A DNA stretch of 64,000 nt from Candidatus Kuenenia hertensis (GTDB lineage Bacteria > Planctomycetota > Brocadiia > Brocadiales > Brocadiaceae). Each line of letters begins with the position of its first letter. Position 1 is the first letter of the stretch. The stretch is taken from NCBI GenBank assembly GCA_021646465.1, contig SOET01000010.1, positions 1-64,000 on the forward strand, read 5' to 3'. The notes under the pieces are model-generated. The model saw only the letters and a program-made list of their open reading frames with translations, ran no database searches and was not told where the DNA came from. This document shows, piece after piece, positions 47,412 through 55,854 of this stretch. The translations under genes were made by a program, and so were the position numbers.

Positions 47412-47539
47412 ACTCGCGCAATATAACGCTGGTGAGATAAAATAGACGAGTCGCCCCCATAAACCTACCAGCCCCACTTGGTTGGTAGGCTACGCCAGTA
47501 GGGGGCGGCGATGAATTGAAAACTTGTTAAAATAATAAT

Positions 47540-48229
47540 ATGAAGTTTGAACTAAAAAAATACAACATAAACATACCAGACAGTGATTTGCTACATGATA
47601 TTCAGTCCTGTGCAAAAAAGCTTAAGAAAACAAAAATAACAATTGAAGAGTATGACAACTTTGGGAAATTTAGTTCTGCGACTATAAGAAAGAGATTTGG
47701 AAATTGGCATCAGGCTTTAAAAAAAGCTGGTTTGGATTATAAATCAGAATCTCATACTGTCACAAAAGAAGAACTGCTCCAAAACCTTAAATGCGTCTGG
47801 GAACGCTTAGGAAGGCAGCCAACCTATACAGATATTAAATATCCTTTATCGAAGTATTCAACGCGCCCCTATGAAAGAATGTTTGGATCGTGGCAAAAAT
47901 CACTTGAAACGTTTGTGAACTGGGTAAATGAAGGTAGCCAGTTAAATGACTCATTTGAAGCTAATGATTCAATAGAGATCAATGCCGATGAAACAAAAAT
48001 CAAGAGAAGAACTAATCGGAACATTTCTGATAGATTGCGATTTTCTATCTTGCTAAGGGATGGATTCAGATGCCAGTCATGTGGAGAAAGCCCAATTAAA
48101 AACCCAGGAATTGAACTACATGTTGATCACGTAATACCCTGGTCAAAAGGTGGCGAAACCATACCAGAAAATCTACAAACGAAATGTAAGAAGTGCAATT
48201 TGGGTAAAGGTAATGCTTTTAACCAATGA
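47540..48229 (+). CDS. HNH endonuclease with N-terminal HNH_repeat motifs
   Basis: 229 residues. Two homing-endonuclease-associated repeats (ATIRKRFGNWHQALKKAGLD; PYERMFGSWQKSLETFV) precede a C-terminal HNH domain: FRCQSCGESP, LHVDHVIPWSKGGE, PENLQTKCKKCNLGKGNAF, with two CxxC pairs and the catalytic HVDH. Probably a DNA endonuclease, defence or mobility related. It is the sole gene of its cassette. Confidence 0.88.
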   Translation: MKFELKKYNINIPDSDLLHDIQSCAKKLKKTKITIEEYDNFGKFSSATIRKRFGNWHQALKKAGLDYKSESHTVTKEELLQNLKCVWERLGRQPTYTDIKYPLSKYSTRPYERMFGSWQKSLETFVNWVNEGSQLNDSFEANDSIEINADETKIKRRTNRNISDRLRFSILLRDGFRCQSCGESPIKNPGIELHVDHVIPWSKGGETIPENLQTKCKKCNLGKGNAFNQ

Positions 48230-48236
48230 TAAAAAT

Positions 48237-48358
48237 GTCTAACTTCGGCTTCAACCGGATTGCGGGGCATGGCATGATTTTCATGATTTGGTGAATTTGA
48301 ACGTCCGATTTTTATTAACCGTTTTCTTGTCTCGCAGCCAGTTAAGCCGTCGTTCACC
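48237..48358 (+). repeat. attC site 4 (degenerate right heptamer)
   Basis: GTCTAAC (48237-48243) at the left; CGGCTTCAACCGGATTGCG pairs with CGCAGCCAGTTAAGCCG on the right. The right heptamer is GTTCACC, off consensus at one purine. Confidence 0.65.
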
Positions 48359-48415
48359 ATCAAAACAGCATTAAAAATATTGAAATAATCTGTAACAATA
48401 GGTAGTATTCTTTTT

Positions 48416-48718
48416 ATGATTGACTTATTAAAATTAAAACCGAAAATCGAGCGTGTCTGTCGACAATTTCCTATTAAACGACTTGGGATTTTTGGGTCTG
48501 CTTTAACTCAGGATTTTGGGTTGGAAAGCGATGTGGACGTGTTGGTTGTTTTTGATTCCGATGAAAACATCGATTTGTTTGATAAATACTTTGAATTGAA
48601 AGAGCAACTCGAAACAATTTTTGAACGTGAAGTAGATCTCGTTATAGACAAGCCTTTTAGAAATCCGGTTTTCAGAGAATCAGTTGAAAAGACAAAGACT
48701 ATCATTTATGAAAGATGA
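48416..48718 (+). CDS. mntA: MNT-type minimal nucleotidyltransferase (antitoxin)
   Basis: 100 residues with the nucleotidyltransferase signature GIFGSALTQDFGLESDVDVLVVF (GS then DxD, all intact) and EREVDLVIDKP. In HEPN/MNT modules this enzyme AMPylates and neutralises the HEPN RNase. It overlaps hepT by 11 bp. Confidence 0.88.
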   Translation: MIDLLKLKPKIERVCRQFPIKRLGIFGSALTQDFGLESDVDVLVVFDSDENIDLFDKYFELKEQLETIFEREVDLVIDKPFRNPVFRESVEKTKTIIYER

Positions 48719-49046
48719 GATTCGGAAAAACCTTATAGACATTCTTCAGACAGCAGAAGAAATACAGAGATTTACCCACGGAATGAATTTCAAGGAATAT
48801 CAAAACAGCCCCGTCACTCAAAGAGCTGTTGAAAGGGATTTTGAAATTATCGGGGAAGCCCTAAACAGGATTAAAAGAATTGATGAGGAATTGCTTGAAA
48901 GGATTTCCGAGCATTACCGTATTATAGGTTTTAGGAATATCTTGATACATGGCTATGATATCATTGATGAATTGATTGTCTGGAAGGCTGTTGAGAATCA
49001 TTTACCCATTTTAATTAAAGAAATACATGAACTATTAAATGCCTAA
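48708..49046 (+). CDS. hepT: HEPN-domain RNase toxin (HepT-like)
   Basis: 112 residues from the ATG at 48708, which overlaps mntA. Helical HEPN fold with the active-site RNILIHGYD (R-x4-H plus Tyr) near residue 80 and DFEIIGEALNRI in the second helix. Toxin of the MNT/HEPN pair. Both genes look intact, and the module fits exactly between two attC sites. Confidence 0.88.
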   Translation: MKDEIRKNLIDILQTAEEIQRFTHGMNFKEYQNSPVTQRAVERDFEIIGEALNRIKRIDEELLERISEHYRIIGFRNILIHGYDIIDELIVWKAVENHLPILIKEIHELLNA

Positions 49047-49145
49047 CAAGTCGCTGAAGCTGACCTTGAAAACGCTTACCATTTTCGTGGTAATATGAAA
49101 CTCAAAGGTGGGCGTTTTCAAGGCAGCTTATCCTGGGCGTTATGT
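49041..49145 (+). repeat. attC site 5 (best preserved)
   Basis: GCCTAAC (49041-49047) and GTTATGT (49139-49145). The arms CTGAAGCTGACCTTGAAAACG and its partner ending CAAGGCAGCTTATCC pair over about 20 bp, with an unpaired A in the left arm, the extrahelical base expected of attC. Confidence 0.88.
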
Positions 49146-49182
49146 GTAAATAATGTAAGTAAAATGACTCGGCAACGATACA

Positions 49183-49881
49183 ATGAAAAAAGCGATTATT
49201 ATCGGGGCGACATCAGGAATCGGGGAAGAGCTAGCCAAAATCTTCTCTCAAGATAGTTATATTGTTGGGGTAGTAGGAAGAAGATCCCACCTTTTAAAGG
49301 AATTCAAAAGGGAGTATCCTGAAAGTTTTATCAAGTCTATAGATGTTTCAAAAACAGCAGAAGCAATTAACCAACTCAAAGAACTTATTTCCGAAATGGA
49401 CGGTGTAGATATTGTTGTAATTAGTTCAGGAGTAGGATTTATTAATCATGATTTGAAATGGTCTCTGGAAAAAGAAACTATTGGTGTTAATGTTTCTGGT
49501 TTTGCAGCTATGCAACATTTCTTATCAAAAGGTTCAGGACATCTGGTAGGTATATCATCCATAGCTTCAATTAGAGGGGATGGTGATGCTCCTGCCTATA
49601 ATGCATCAAAGGCTTTTGTTTCAAATTATTTGGAAGGATTGAGGAAGAAGGTTTCAACATTAGGTGTACCTGTATGCATAACAGGTATTCAACCTGGTTA
49701 TGTTGGCACCGCGATGGCAAAAGGTGAAGGACTTTTCTGGGTAGCATCCCCAAAAAAAGCTGCACAACAAATTTATACGGCAATTAAAAGGAAAAGAAAA
49801 CATGCCTACATTACAAAACGGTGGAGAGCAATTGGATGGTTGCTGAAATCTATGCCAGAGTTCGTTTACAATAGATTATGA
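49183..49881 (+). CDS. SDR family oxidoreductase
   Basis: 232 residues, classical short-chain dehydrogenase: Rossmann motif GATSGIGEELA, VVISSGVGF in place of NNAG, catalytic Ser in VGISSIASI and YNASKAF (YxxxK). The Arg-rich VGRRSHLL after strand 2 suggests NADP(H). Substrate unknown. A metabolic gene as cassette cargo is not unusual. Intact. Confidence 0.88.
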   Translation: MKKAIIIGATSGIGEELAKIFSQDSYIVGVVGRRSHLLKEFKREYPESFIKSIDVSKTAEAINQLKELISEMDGVDIVVISSGVGFINHDLKWSLEKETIGVNVSGFAAMQHFLSKGSGHLVGISSIASIRGDGDAPAYNASKAFVSNYLEGLRKKVSTLGVPVCITGIQPGYVGTAMAKGEGLFWVASPKKAAQQIYTAIKRKRKHAYITKRWRAIGWLLKSMPEFVYNRL

Positions 49882-49889
49882 ATAAGTGT

Positions 49890-49941
49890 GCGAAACAATC
49901 AAAACCGGCGGATGATAGATAGTCATCAGCGGTAGTTATGT
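49890..49941 (+). repeat. attC site 6 (weak)
   Basis: Right heptamer GTTATGT at 49935-49941 and a hairpin CCG-GATGA / TCATC-CGG inside; the left heptamer GCGAAAC is off consensus. Length 52 bp. Confidence 0.45.
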
Positions 49942-49977
49942 ACAATATAAAAAGGGGTATGTAATTGGGAGTAGCAA

Positions 49978-50207
49978 GTGCGTTATTATTTTGATTGGGA
50001 TCCCAATAAGGCAAAAACAAATCGAAAGAAGCATGGGATTGGTTTTGAGCAGGCATCCACTATTTTTCTTGATCCAGGAATGGTATTCTGTTGGTTGTAG
50101 TCCATACTTTCCAACAGTTGGATGCCGACTGTTGCAGAATTAGAATTATCTCTGCCCGCAAGGCAACCAAAAAAGAGGCAAAACAGTATCAGGAGGAAAA
50201 TAAATGA
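49978..50207 (+). pseudogene. brnT-like toxin gene with internal deletion
   Basis: The start (GTG 49978) reads RYYFDWDPNKAKTNRKKHGIGFEQ..., the BrnT N-terminus. After DPGMVF the frame breaks, and the BrnT C-terminus (LLVVVHTF ... RIRIISARKATKKEAKQYQEENK) resumes in another frame, ending TGA at 50205-50207. The usual middle (about 20-25 residues) is missing, so the toxin is dead. The antitoxin ATG overlaps the stop. Confidence 0.75.
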
Positions 50208-50407
50208 AAAAAGAATACGATTTTTCCAAAGGTGAGAGAGGCAAGTTTTATCGTCCAGACGCAGAATTGTATCTACCCATTTACATTGAGCCTGACACGA
50301 TGGAAGTGCTAAGAAAATTCTCAAAGAAAAAAGGAGTTGACGTGGCAACCATAGTAAATGAGTGGATAAAAAAAGATATATCCATAGTAGAAACAATAAC
50401 AAAATAA
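50204..50407 (+). CDS. BrnA/CopG-type antitoxin
   Basis: 67 residues with a good SD (CAGGAGGA) 8-10 nt upstream. MKKEYDFSKGERGKFYRP is typical of antitoxins paired with BrnT-like toxins, followed by a ribbon-helix-helix-like segment (LYLPIYIEPDTMEVLRKFSKKKGVDVATIVNEWIKKD). It probably represses its own operon. Intact although the toxin gene is broken. Confidence 0.8.
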   Translation: MKKEYDFSKGERGKFYRPDAELYLPIYIEPDTMEVLRKFSKKKGVDVATIVNEWIKKDISIVETITK

Positions 50408-50408
50408 C

Positions 50409-50610
50409 ACATAACCAGTCACTCCACAGGATGCGGTGATACTGCCACCGCACCTGTGAGTTCAAGCGTTCCCGAAGCGCTGCGCGCTTCGGGAACGTCT
50501 CCGCTGAGCAGGAGTGGATTTAATCGTACCCTCGCGCGCTGACTCGCGCTCGGGAACAAATCCACTCGAGACAGACAGCCTTCGGCTGCTGCTCAGCGGA
50601 GACGTTATGT
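50409..50610 (+). repeat. attC site 7 with a large hairpin
   Basis: ACATAAC (50409-50415) and GTTATGT (50604-50610) are exact complements. Inside, CACAGG/CCTGTG, GTTCCCGAAGCG/CGCTTCGGGAAC and CGTCTCCGCTGAGCAG/CTGCTCAGCGGAGACG give nested stems. Length 202 bp, long for attC, as in VCR-like or compound sites. Confidence 0.7.
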
Positions 50611-50637
50611 GACGAAATAAATATAGGAAATGCGTTG

Positions 50638-51096
50638 ATGACCGAAGATAAAATAATTGGATATACAAAAGAAGAATACTACAAAATATCTTTAAAGAAT
50701 GGATTGCCTAAAAGATGCCCGATTCTAAGAGATTGCTGCCGAGCTGTTAAAACTTGATATTTGCTGGGATTTAAACAAAGTGGTATAACATTTGATGAAT
50801 TTTTACATTCAGAGAATCAAAGATGGGATACAGACGTTATGATTAAAGCAATTGAGCAAATATCATATACAATAGCTCCTGAAGCTTTTTATTCGGTAGA
50901 AAATTCTTGTCCTGAAGTAACGTTGTTTGAACCAGAATATTTACCATTTAAGTTTAAGCAATCCGCGTTTGGTGAAGCTATCTACGACAAAGAAACAAAA
51001 CGTTTTAAAGCTGTTCCCAAACATTATAGTGAATGTGCCGAGTTCTCCGAATATTTATTTCATAAAATAGAACATCATAAATTAATGGAAACGTGA
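50638..51096 (+). pseudogene. Cassette gene with in-frame TGA, unknown family
   Basis: One frame of 152 sense codons interrupted by TGA at 50755-50757: MTEDKIIGYTKEEYYKISLK to CCRAVKT, stop, then YLLGFKQSGITFDEFLH to HKLMET. Cys-rich CPILRDCC lies before the stop. The second part could be translated from the TTG at 50761, but no SD is seen. Family not recognised. Confidence 0.55.
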
Positions 51097-51111
51097 TGCC
51101 AACCTATCTCT

Positions 51112-51363
51112 ATGTTTTACGGAATCATTATCAGGATGTATTGTTCTCCGAGAGAACATAACCCTCCGCATGTCCACGCATATTATCAGGACCATAAGGC
51201 TATAATCGATATTCGTTCATGTGAGGTATCAGAAGGTAAGTTGCCTCCAAAACAAACAAAACTTGTTTTGGCATGGGCAGAAATTCATCAGGAAGAACTC
51301 TTGGCTGATAGGGAATTAGCATCGAAAGGCGAACTGCCCTTCCCAATCGAACCTTTAAGATAA
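51112..51363 (+). CDS. DUF4160 protein, second copy, original start lost
   Basis: 83 residues with the HNPPHVHAYYQDHKAIIDI core and complete tail FPIEPLR. An ATG at 51096 (overlapping the previous stop) followed by CCA ACC would give the family start MPTISMF if one T near 51101 were removed; translation now must begin at 51112. Partner of the following DUF2442. Confidence 0.75.
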   Translation: MFYGIIIRMYCSPREHNPPHVHAYYQDHKAIIDIRSCEVSEGKLPPKQTKLVLAWAEIHQEELLADRELASKGELPFPIEPLR

Positions 51364-51374
51364 GGAGAAAATCA

Positions 51375-51635
51375 ATGTATTTGTCGGTAATAAGCGTAAA
51401 ACCGCTAGATGGGTATAAACTTTTGATTAAATTTGAAAATGATGAAGAAAGAATTTTTGATGTATCACCATATTTTGACATAGGTAAATTTGCAGAATTA
51501 AAAGATATTTTCCTGTTTAACACTGTCACAGTTAAGTTTGATTCTATAGAATGGGCAAATCATCTGGATATTGATCCAGAAATGTTGTATGAGAAAAGCG
51601 TAAAAGTAGAAACCCAACACATAACCAATCGCTGA
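51375..51635 (+). CDS. DUF2442 protein, second copy
   Basis: 86 residues; YLSVISVKPLDGYKLLIKFENDEERIFDVSPYF, FAELKDIFLFNTVTV, SIEWANHLDIDPEMLYEKS. AAGGAG precedes the ATG. The last residues (THNR-like QHITNR) are read from the following attC. Divergent from the first copy (46481-46759), so the two pairs were acquired independently rather than duplicated here. Confidence 0.82.
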   Translation: MYLSVISVKPLDGYKLLIKFENDEERIFDVSPYFDIGKFAELKDIFLFNTVTVKFDSIEWANHLDIDPEMLYEKSVKVETQHITNR

Positions 51636-51747
51636 AGCTAACCCCTCTATCATGTGTGGTTTTCACGTTTTTAGATTCTTTGTATGTTTTATTCTTATTC
51701 ATGTATCTCTTTCCGCCAAGCGGGTTAGCTTAGCTCAGTCGTTTCTT
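51619..51747 (+). repeat. attC site 8 (array end, degenerate)
   Basis: ACATAAC (51619-51625) at left; GCTGAAGCTAACCC pairs with GGGTTAGCTTAGCTCAG. The right heptamer reads GTTTCTT, off consensus. No further cassette follows. Confidence 0.6.
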
Positions 51748-52223
51748 CTGTTCTTTCTTGGGTATTTATTCGGTATTTTCTTTTGAGAAGCGGGCTCATC
51801 ATTGTTCTGTAATACACAAGACCCTTTAAATTCAAGTAAAAAACCTTTATTTTCAAAAGACTATATTAATGTCTTAATTATTTTAGGCAAATCGACTTTC
51901 TAAAGAAATGCTATCCATATTAAAATTGTTTTTCATTCCCAAAAACAGATAAAGTAAGAAGTATATTTTTTTTATATTTGCTTGACTTATCGCATAGCAA
52001 AATATAGCATATCAGCGTTAATATGAGTATATTAATACTATATATAGTATGCTGATGAAACAAATCAAAACATCCGGAATAAATCTCTCCTCAATAATTT
52101 TCATAAAACTTGTTTCTCAAGAGAAAAATGGTATAAATTATAGTTTGGTTTTCGTAAACAGGATTTTCAAAAGTCATAAACAAGTTTAGTAATCTTTCAT
52201 TATTTTTATTTGGAATAAATGTT
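51748..52223 (+). promoter_or_regulatory. Gene-free stretch with accA promoter and a dyad
   Basis: TTGACT (51982-51987), 17-nt spacer and TAGCAT (52005-52010) form a plausible promoter. A perfect 16-bp palindrome ATACTATATATAGTAT follows at 52035-52050, well placed for an operator. No gene seen. Confidence 0.5.
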
Positions 52224-53201
52224 ATGGAAAAAATGGCGTTGCGTGAAAGATCTATAGCAGAACTGGAAAATATGATGTTGGAACTTGAACATCGCATAGA
52301 AGATTTGGAGAATGCTTCTTTGAAAGGCGAATCGGAACATGGCGCCGAATTACAGTATCTAAGGGAAGAGCAGGAAAAGATACAAAAGGAAATTTTCTCC
52401 AAATTAACACCTTATGATATCGTGAAACTTGCCAGACATCCCTTGCGCCCACTATCAACAGACTATATAGGCTTTATCGTGGAAGATTTTGTTGAACTCC
52501 ATGGGGATAAACGATTTGGCGATGATAAAGCAATGGTGTGCGGTCTGGGCAAGATCGACCAGGAAAAAGTTTTAATAGTTGGACACAGAAAGGGAAAAAG
52601 TACGAAAGACCGCATTGCATGTAATTTCGGTATGCCCAACCCTGAAGGATACCGAAAGGCATTACTGAAGATGAAACTTGCGGAAAAGTTTCACTTACCT
52701 ATTATTACGTTAATAGACACACCTGGGGCAAATCCGGATATCGGGGCAGAAGAAAGAGGCCAGGCGCACGCTATCGCAGAGAGTATTTATGAGATGTGCC
52801 AGTTAAGAACACCGATAATAAATATTGTCATTGGAGAAGGTGGAAGCGGGGGGGCTTTAGGTATTGGAATCGGTGATAAATTTGCAATTCTCGAGTATGC
52901 TTACTATTCGGTGATTTCTCCTGAGGGGTGTGCTGCAATATTGTGGAAAAATGGAGAAAAAGCGCCGGTAGCCGCCAAATCGTTACAACTAACGGCAAAG
53001 GATTTATTAAATCTGGGCATTGTAGATGAAGTTATACCCGAACCTCTTGGCGCTGCCCATAAAGACCCAGGAAAGACCGCTGAGACGATGAAATCATATT
53101 TACTTAAATATTTACATCAATTAAAAACTATCCCGACCGATACACTTATAGAAAACAGATACAACAGATACCGTAACATAGGTAAGTATTTAGAGATTTA
53201 A
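52224..53201 (+). CDS. accA: Acetyl-CoA carboxylase carboxyltransferase, alpha subunit
   Basis: 325 residues: N-terminal coiled coil (12-60), then the crotonase-fold domain with ELHGDKRFGDDKAMVCGLG, GMPNPEGYRKALLKMKLAEKF, IDTPGANPDIGAEERGQAHAIAESI, GEGGSGGALGIG and ISPEGCAAILWKN. Partners with AccD (23185-24006). No strong SD at either ATG (52224 or 52233). Confidence 0.96.
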   Translation: MEKMALRERSIAELENMMLELEHRIEDLENASLKGESEHGAELQYLREEQEKIQKEIFSKLTPYDIVKLARHPLRPLSTDYIGFIVEDFVELHGDKRFGDDKAMVCGLGKIDQEKVLIVGHRKGKSTKDRIACNFGMPNPEGYRKALLKMKLAEKFHLPIITLIDTPGANPDIGAEERGQAHAIAESIYEMCQLRTPIINIVIGEGGSGGALGIGIGDKFAILEYAYYSVISPEGCAAILWKNGEKAPVAAKSLQLTAKDLLNLGIVDEVIPEPLGAAHKDPGKTAETMKSYLLKYLHQLKTIPTDTLIENRYNRYRNIGKYLEI

Positions 53202-53280
53202 GCAAATTTCCTTATTATAATGTATTTTTCTTATGTGTAGTGTATGGTTTTTTTTGTAATTTGTAATTCTTTCTGCATAC

Positions 53281-55692
53281 CTATAAAGCTTCTTTTTTAA
53301 TCAATTCCATATATTTTTTTGTTTTTACGTGATTTGGATTAATGGTAAGCGCCTCTTTCCATAATTTTACCGCCATCTCTTTATTCCCTCGTTCGTAATG
53401 AACAATTCCCGCATGGAAAAGCGCCTCTGTGTGAGAAGGTTTGATGCGAATGGCCTCTTCGAACTCTTGCAATGCGTTGGCGTTATTACCTTTCCTGAGA
53501 AATACATATCCAAGATTAAAATGAAAATCGGGATTGCCGGGAAGCAAATGAACTGCCTCCTGAAATTCCGTTAGTGCATTCTCCATGTCTCCTTTTTTTG
53601 CGAGAGAAGTTCCAAGGTTATTGTGGGCATAAGGATACGAAGGATCATATTTTATTGCCTGGCGATATTCTTCTATTGCTTTATCTAATAAGCCTTTTTT
53701 GTCATAAAGGGTACCAAGGTTATTATGGGCGTATACCAGTGTCGGGTCAATTGCCAGTGCGGATTGATACGCTTCTGCGGCGAGTTCAAATTGTTTCTGC
53801 GATTCGTAAATATTGCCAAGATTGTAATATGCATCGCTGTTTGATGAATCAAATGTAAGCGCCTTTTTGTATTCGGCAATTGCATGTTCCTGCATACCTC
53901 CTTTATTATACAAGACTCCTAAATTATTATGCACCGCGGCAAAATTGGGATCGATTGCTAAAGCAATATTATATTCATTGAGCGCATCATTATATTTTCC
54001 CTGATCAAAGTATATTTCTCCAAGGTTGTTGTGTGCTTGTTTATAATCTTGTTTTATGCTGAGTGCTTTTTTGTAAGAGGAAATCGCCATGTCCAGCAAA
54101 TTCTTTTTTTTGTAAGCATTTCCCATGTTGTAGTGTACTTCGGCATAACTGGTAAATCCGGTTTCCTGTGATTTTTCTATTGCCTTGTTGAAATACCTGA
54201 GGGCTGTATCGGGGTCGTCTTTTTTATTGTACTGCGTGCCAAGATTATTGTATGTGGTAAAGCTGCAAAGTGGATTTTGAGAAGAATTGTACCAGAGAGT
54301 AAATTCATTTTTCCAGTGTTTGTTGCGGTTTATCGTTATAGCTATGAAAACAAGGAGAACAGGGATGATAAGGATACATTTAATTAATTTTTTTTGGTGA
54401 ATAAGTATGGTTGAAAAAAACATACAGAATCCTATGAATGGCAAATAAAGATAGCGGTCCGCCATAAGGTTGCTTAACGGAAAAATGTTTATAACGGGAA
54501 AGAGAGAAACAAAAAACCACAGTATTGCAAACAACTCAAAACAAAATTTTTCCCGGAGAAGTGGTTGGTGGTTTTTATCACATTGCGGAGTTTTGAAAGG
54601 ATGAAATATAAATATTCTCTTTAAACGGAGGGTAATAACAAAAAGAGAAATGAGAAATAAAAGTGAAATGATAAATGCAATTGACAGAGGAGATGTAATA
54701 TGTAAAACGTGGTAGTCCACATTAAGCTGAAAAGGGATAAAGATGTTAGAAATGTACCTGCCTATTATTTTTGTTGAAGTAAGCAGAGCTGTGAGGAGGC
54801 TTTTTTCAGGGTAATCGATCTTCTCATGGATATTATGTAATACGATAAATCTGAGAACAAGGTAAATAATACTGATTCCTATATAACCAGGAAAGAGAGG
54901 AGAGAGTGTTGTTTTTGGAAAAGTCCTAAAAAGGAGACAAAAGCAAAAAATTAATCCGGGTAAAACAATTGCAGATTCTTTAGAAAGTAATGCCAGGAAA
55001 TAGGTTATCATTGCGGCAATATATAAAGGAATGCTATGTTTGACTGTGGGTATTGGAACCGTTTTCGAAAAGAACGGATGACAGTCTTTTATTTTTGTGA
55101 AGCTTGCAAGAGAACGTGTTTTTTTGTCAGACATCAGAAAAAGTAAAAAAGAGATAAGTACAAAATTGGTTGCAAGCAGGTCTTCTCTGAAACTTATTGC
55201 ATTGACAGTTTCATTTACAATAGGATGTATTATGAACAGCAAGGACGCTAAAAATGCGTGATTAATGTATAATGTACCGTTACCGTTATGGTGTGAAGTG
55301 ATGCGTCCCGATGGATAAGAACCTCTGATTAATAAAGAGAATATAAGAATGTATAGAAGAATCGAATTTGTTGTATGGGATAATATGTTTGTGATATGGT
55401 AACCCGTTGGGTGAGAATGCCAGAGTGAATAATCCACAAAATAAGAAAGTGTTACTATCGGTCTGTATGTTAGTTCTCCGGAATGGGTAAAATAATCATG
55501 GCTAAAAAAGGCGGAAAAGTTACTCCAATCTTCAATAAAATGGTTTTCTATAATTGTGGAATTGTCATCGTAAACAAACTGGTTTGGCAGGCAATTTAAA
55601 TACGTGAGAATTGAAAGGGTGAAAAGGATAAAGATCGGTATAATATGTATGGATGTTTTGCTGTTATATACCACAGAATGCTTTTCCTTCAT
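53281..55692 (-). CDS. TMTC-like membrane protein with C-terminal TPRs
   Basis: 803 residues. The N-terminal about 430 residues have around ten membrane helices and a TMTC/GT-C-type first loop (NQFVYDDNSTIIENHFIEDW with the paired acids, then YRPIVTLSYFVDYSLW). The C-terminal part has about nine TPRs (for example AISSYKKALSIKQDYKQAHNNLGEIYFDQG, AIEEYRQAIKYDPSYPYAHNNLGTSLAKKG). In eukaryotes TMTC proteins are O-mannosyltransferases; a lipid-linked sugar transferase role here is inference. Monocistronic. Confidence 0.82.
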   Translation of the reverse strand: MKEKHSVVYNSKTSIHIIPIFILFTLSILTYLNCLPNQFVYDDNSTIIENHFIEDWSNFSAFFSHDYFTHSGELTYRPIVTLSYFVDYSLWHSHPTGYHITNILSHTTNSILLYILIFSLLIRGSYPSGRITSHHNGNGTLYINHAFLASLLFIIHPIVNETVNAISFREDLLATNFVLISFLLFLMSDKKTRSLASFTKIKDCHPFFSKTVPIPTVKHSIPLYIAAMITYFLALLSKESAIVLPGLIFCFCLLFRTFPKTTLSPLFPGYIGISIIYLVLRFIVLHNIHEKIDYPEKSLLTALLTSTKIIGRYISNIFIPFQLNVDYHVLHITSPLSIAFIISLLFLISLFVITLRLKRIFIFHPFKTPQCDKNHQPLLREKFCFELFAILWFFVSLFPVINIFPLSNLMADRYLYLPFIGFCMFFSTILIHQKKLIKCILIIPVLLVFIAITINRNKHWKNEFTLWYNSSQNPLCSFTTYNNLGTQYNKKDDPDTALRYFNKAIEKSQETGFTSYAEVHYNMGNAYKKKNLLDMAISSYKKALSIKQDYKQAHNNLGEIYFDQGKYNDALNEYNIALAIDPNFAAVHNNLGVLYNKGGMQEHAIAEYKKALTFDSSNSDAYYNLGNIYESQKQFELAAEAYQSALAIDPTLVYAHNNLGTLYDKKGLLDKAIEEYRQAIKYDPSYPYAHNNLGTSLAKKGDMENALTEFQEAVHLLPGNPDFHFNLGYVFLRKGNNANALQEFEEAIRIKPSHTEALFHAGIVHYERGNKEMAVKLWKEALTINPNHVKTKKYMELIKKEAL

Positions 55693-55854
55693 ACTCCTGA
55701 ATAGAAATACATTTTTTTACAATAAATATTTTTATTCATTCAATTATCGCATATCACTTCCTTAATGAAAAGATATAATAGGAAAAAGCAGGTGAATGTA
55801 TTGAACAGAAAAAAAAGACATCAGGTGTATAACAAACATTAATAACAGGGCAAA

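Larger units (their letters stand above)
43554..51747 (+). mobile_element. Integron-like cassette array without integrase (CALIN-type)
   Basis: All genes point rightward and are separated by attC-like imperfect inverted repeats whose right ends carry GTTRRRY-like heptamers at 43554, 44342 (weak), 45147, 46193, 47407, 48352 (weak), 49139, 49935, 50604 and 51741 (weak). Unit lengths are 0.67-1.2 kb, normal for cassettes. Cargo is toxin-antitoxin pairs, nucleases and unknown small genes, several broken. No tyrosine recombinase of IntI type is in the window. A duplicated proA tail and a MITE interrupt the array at 46743-47406. Confidence 0.75.
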
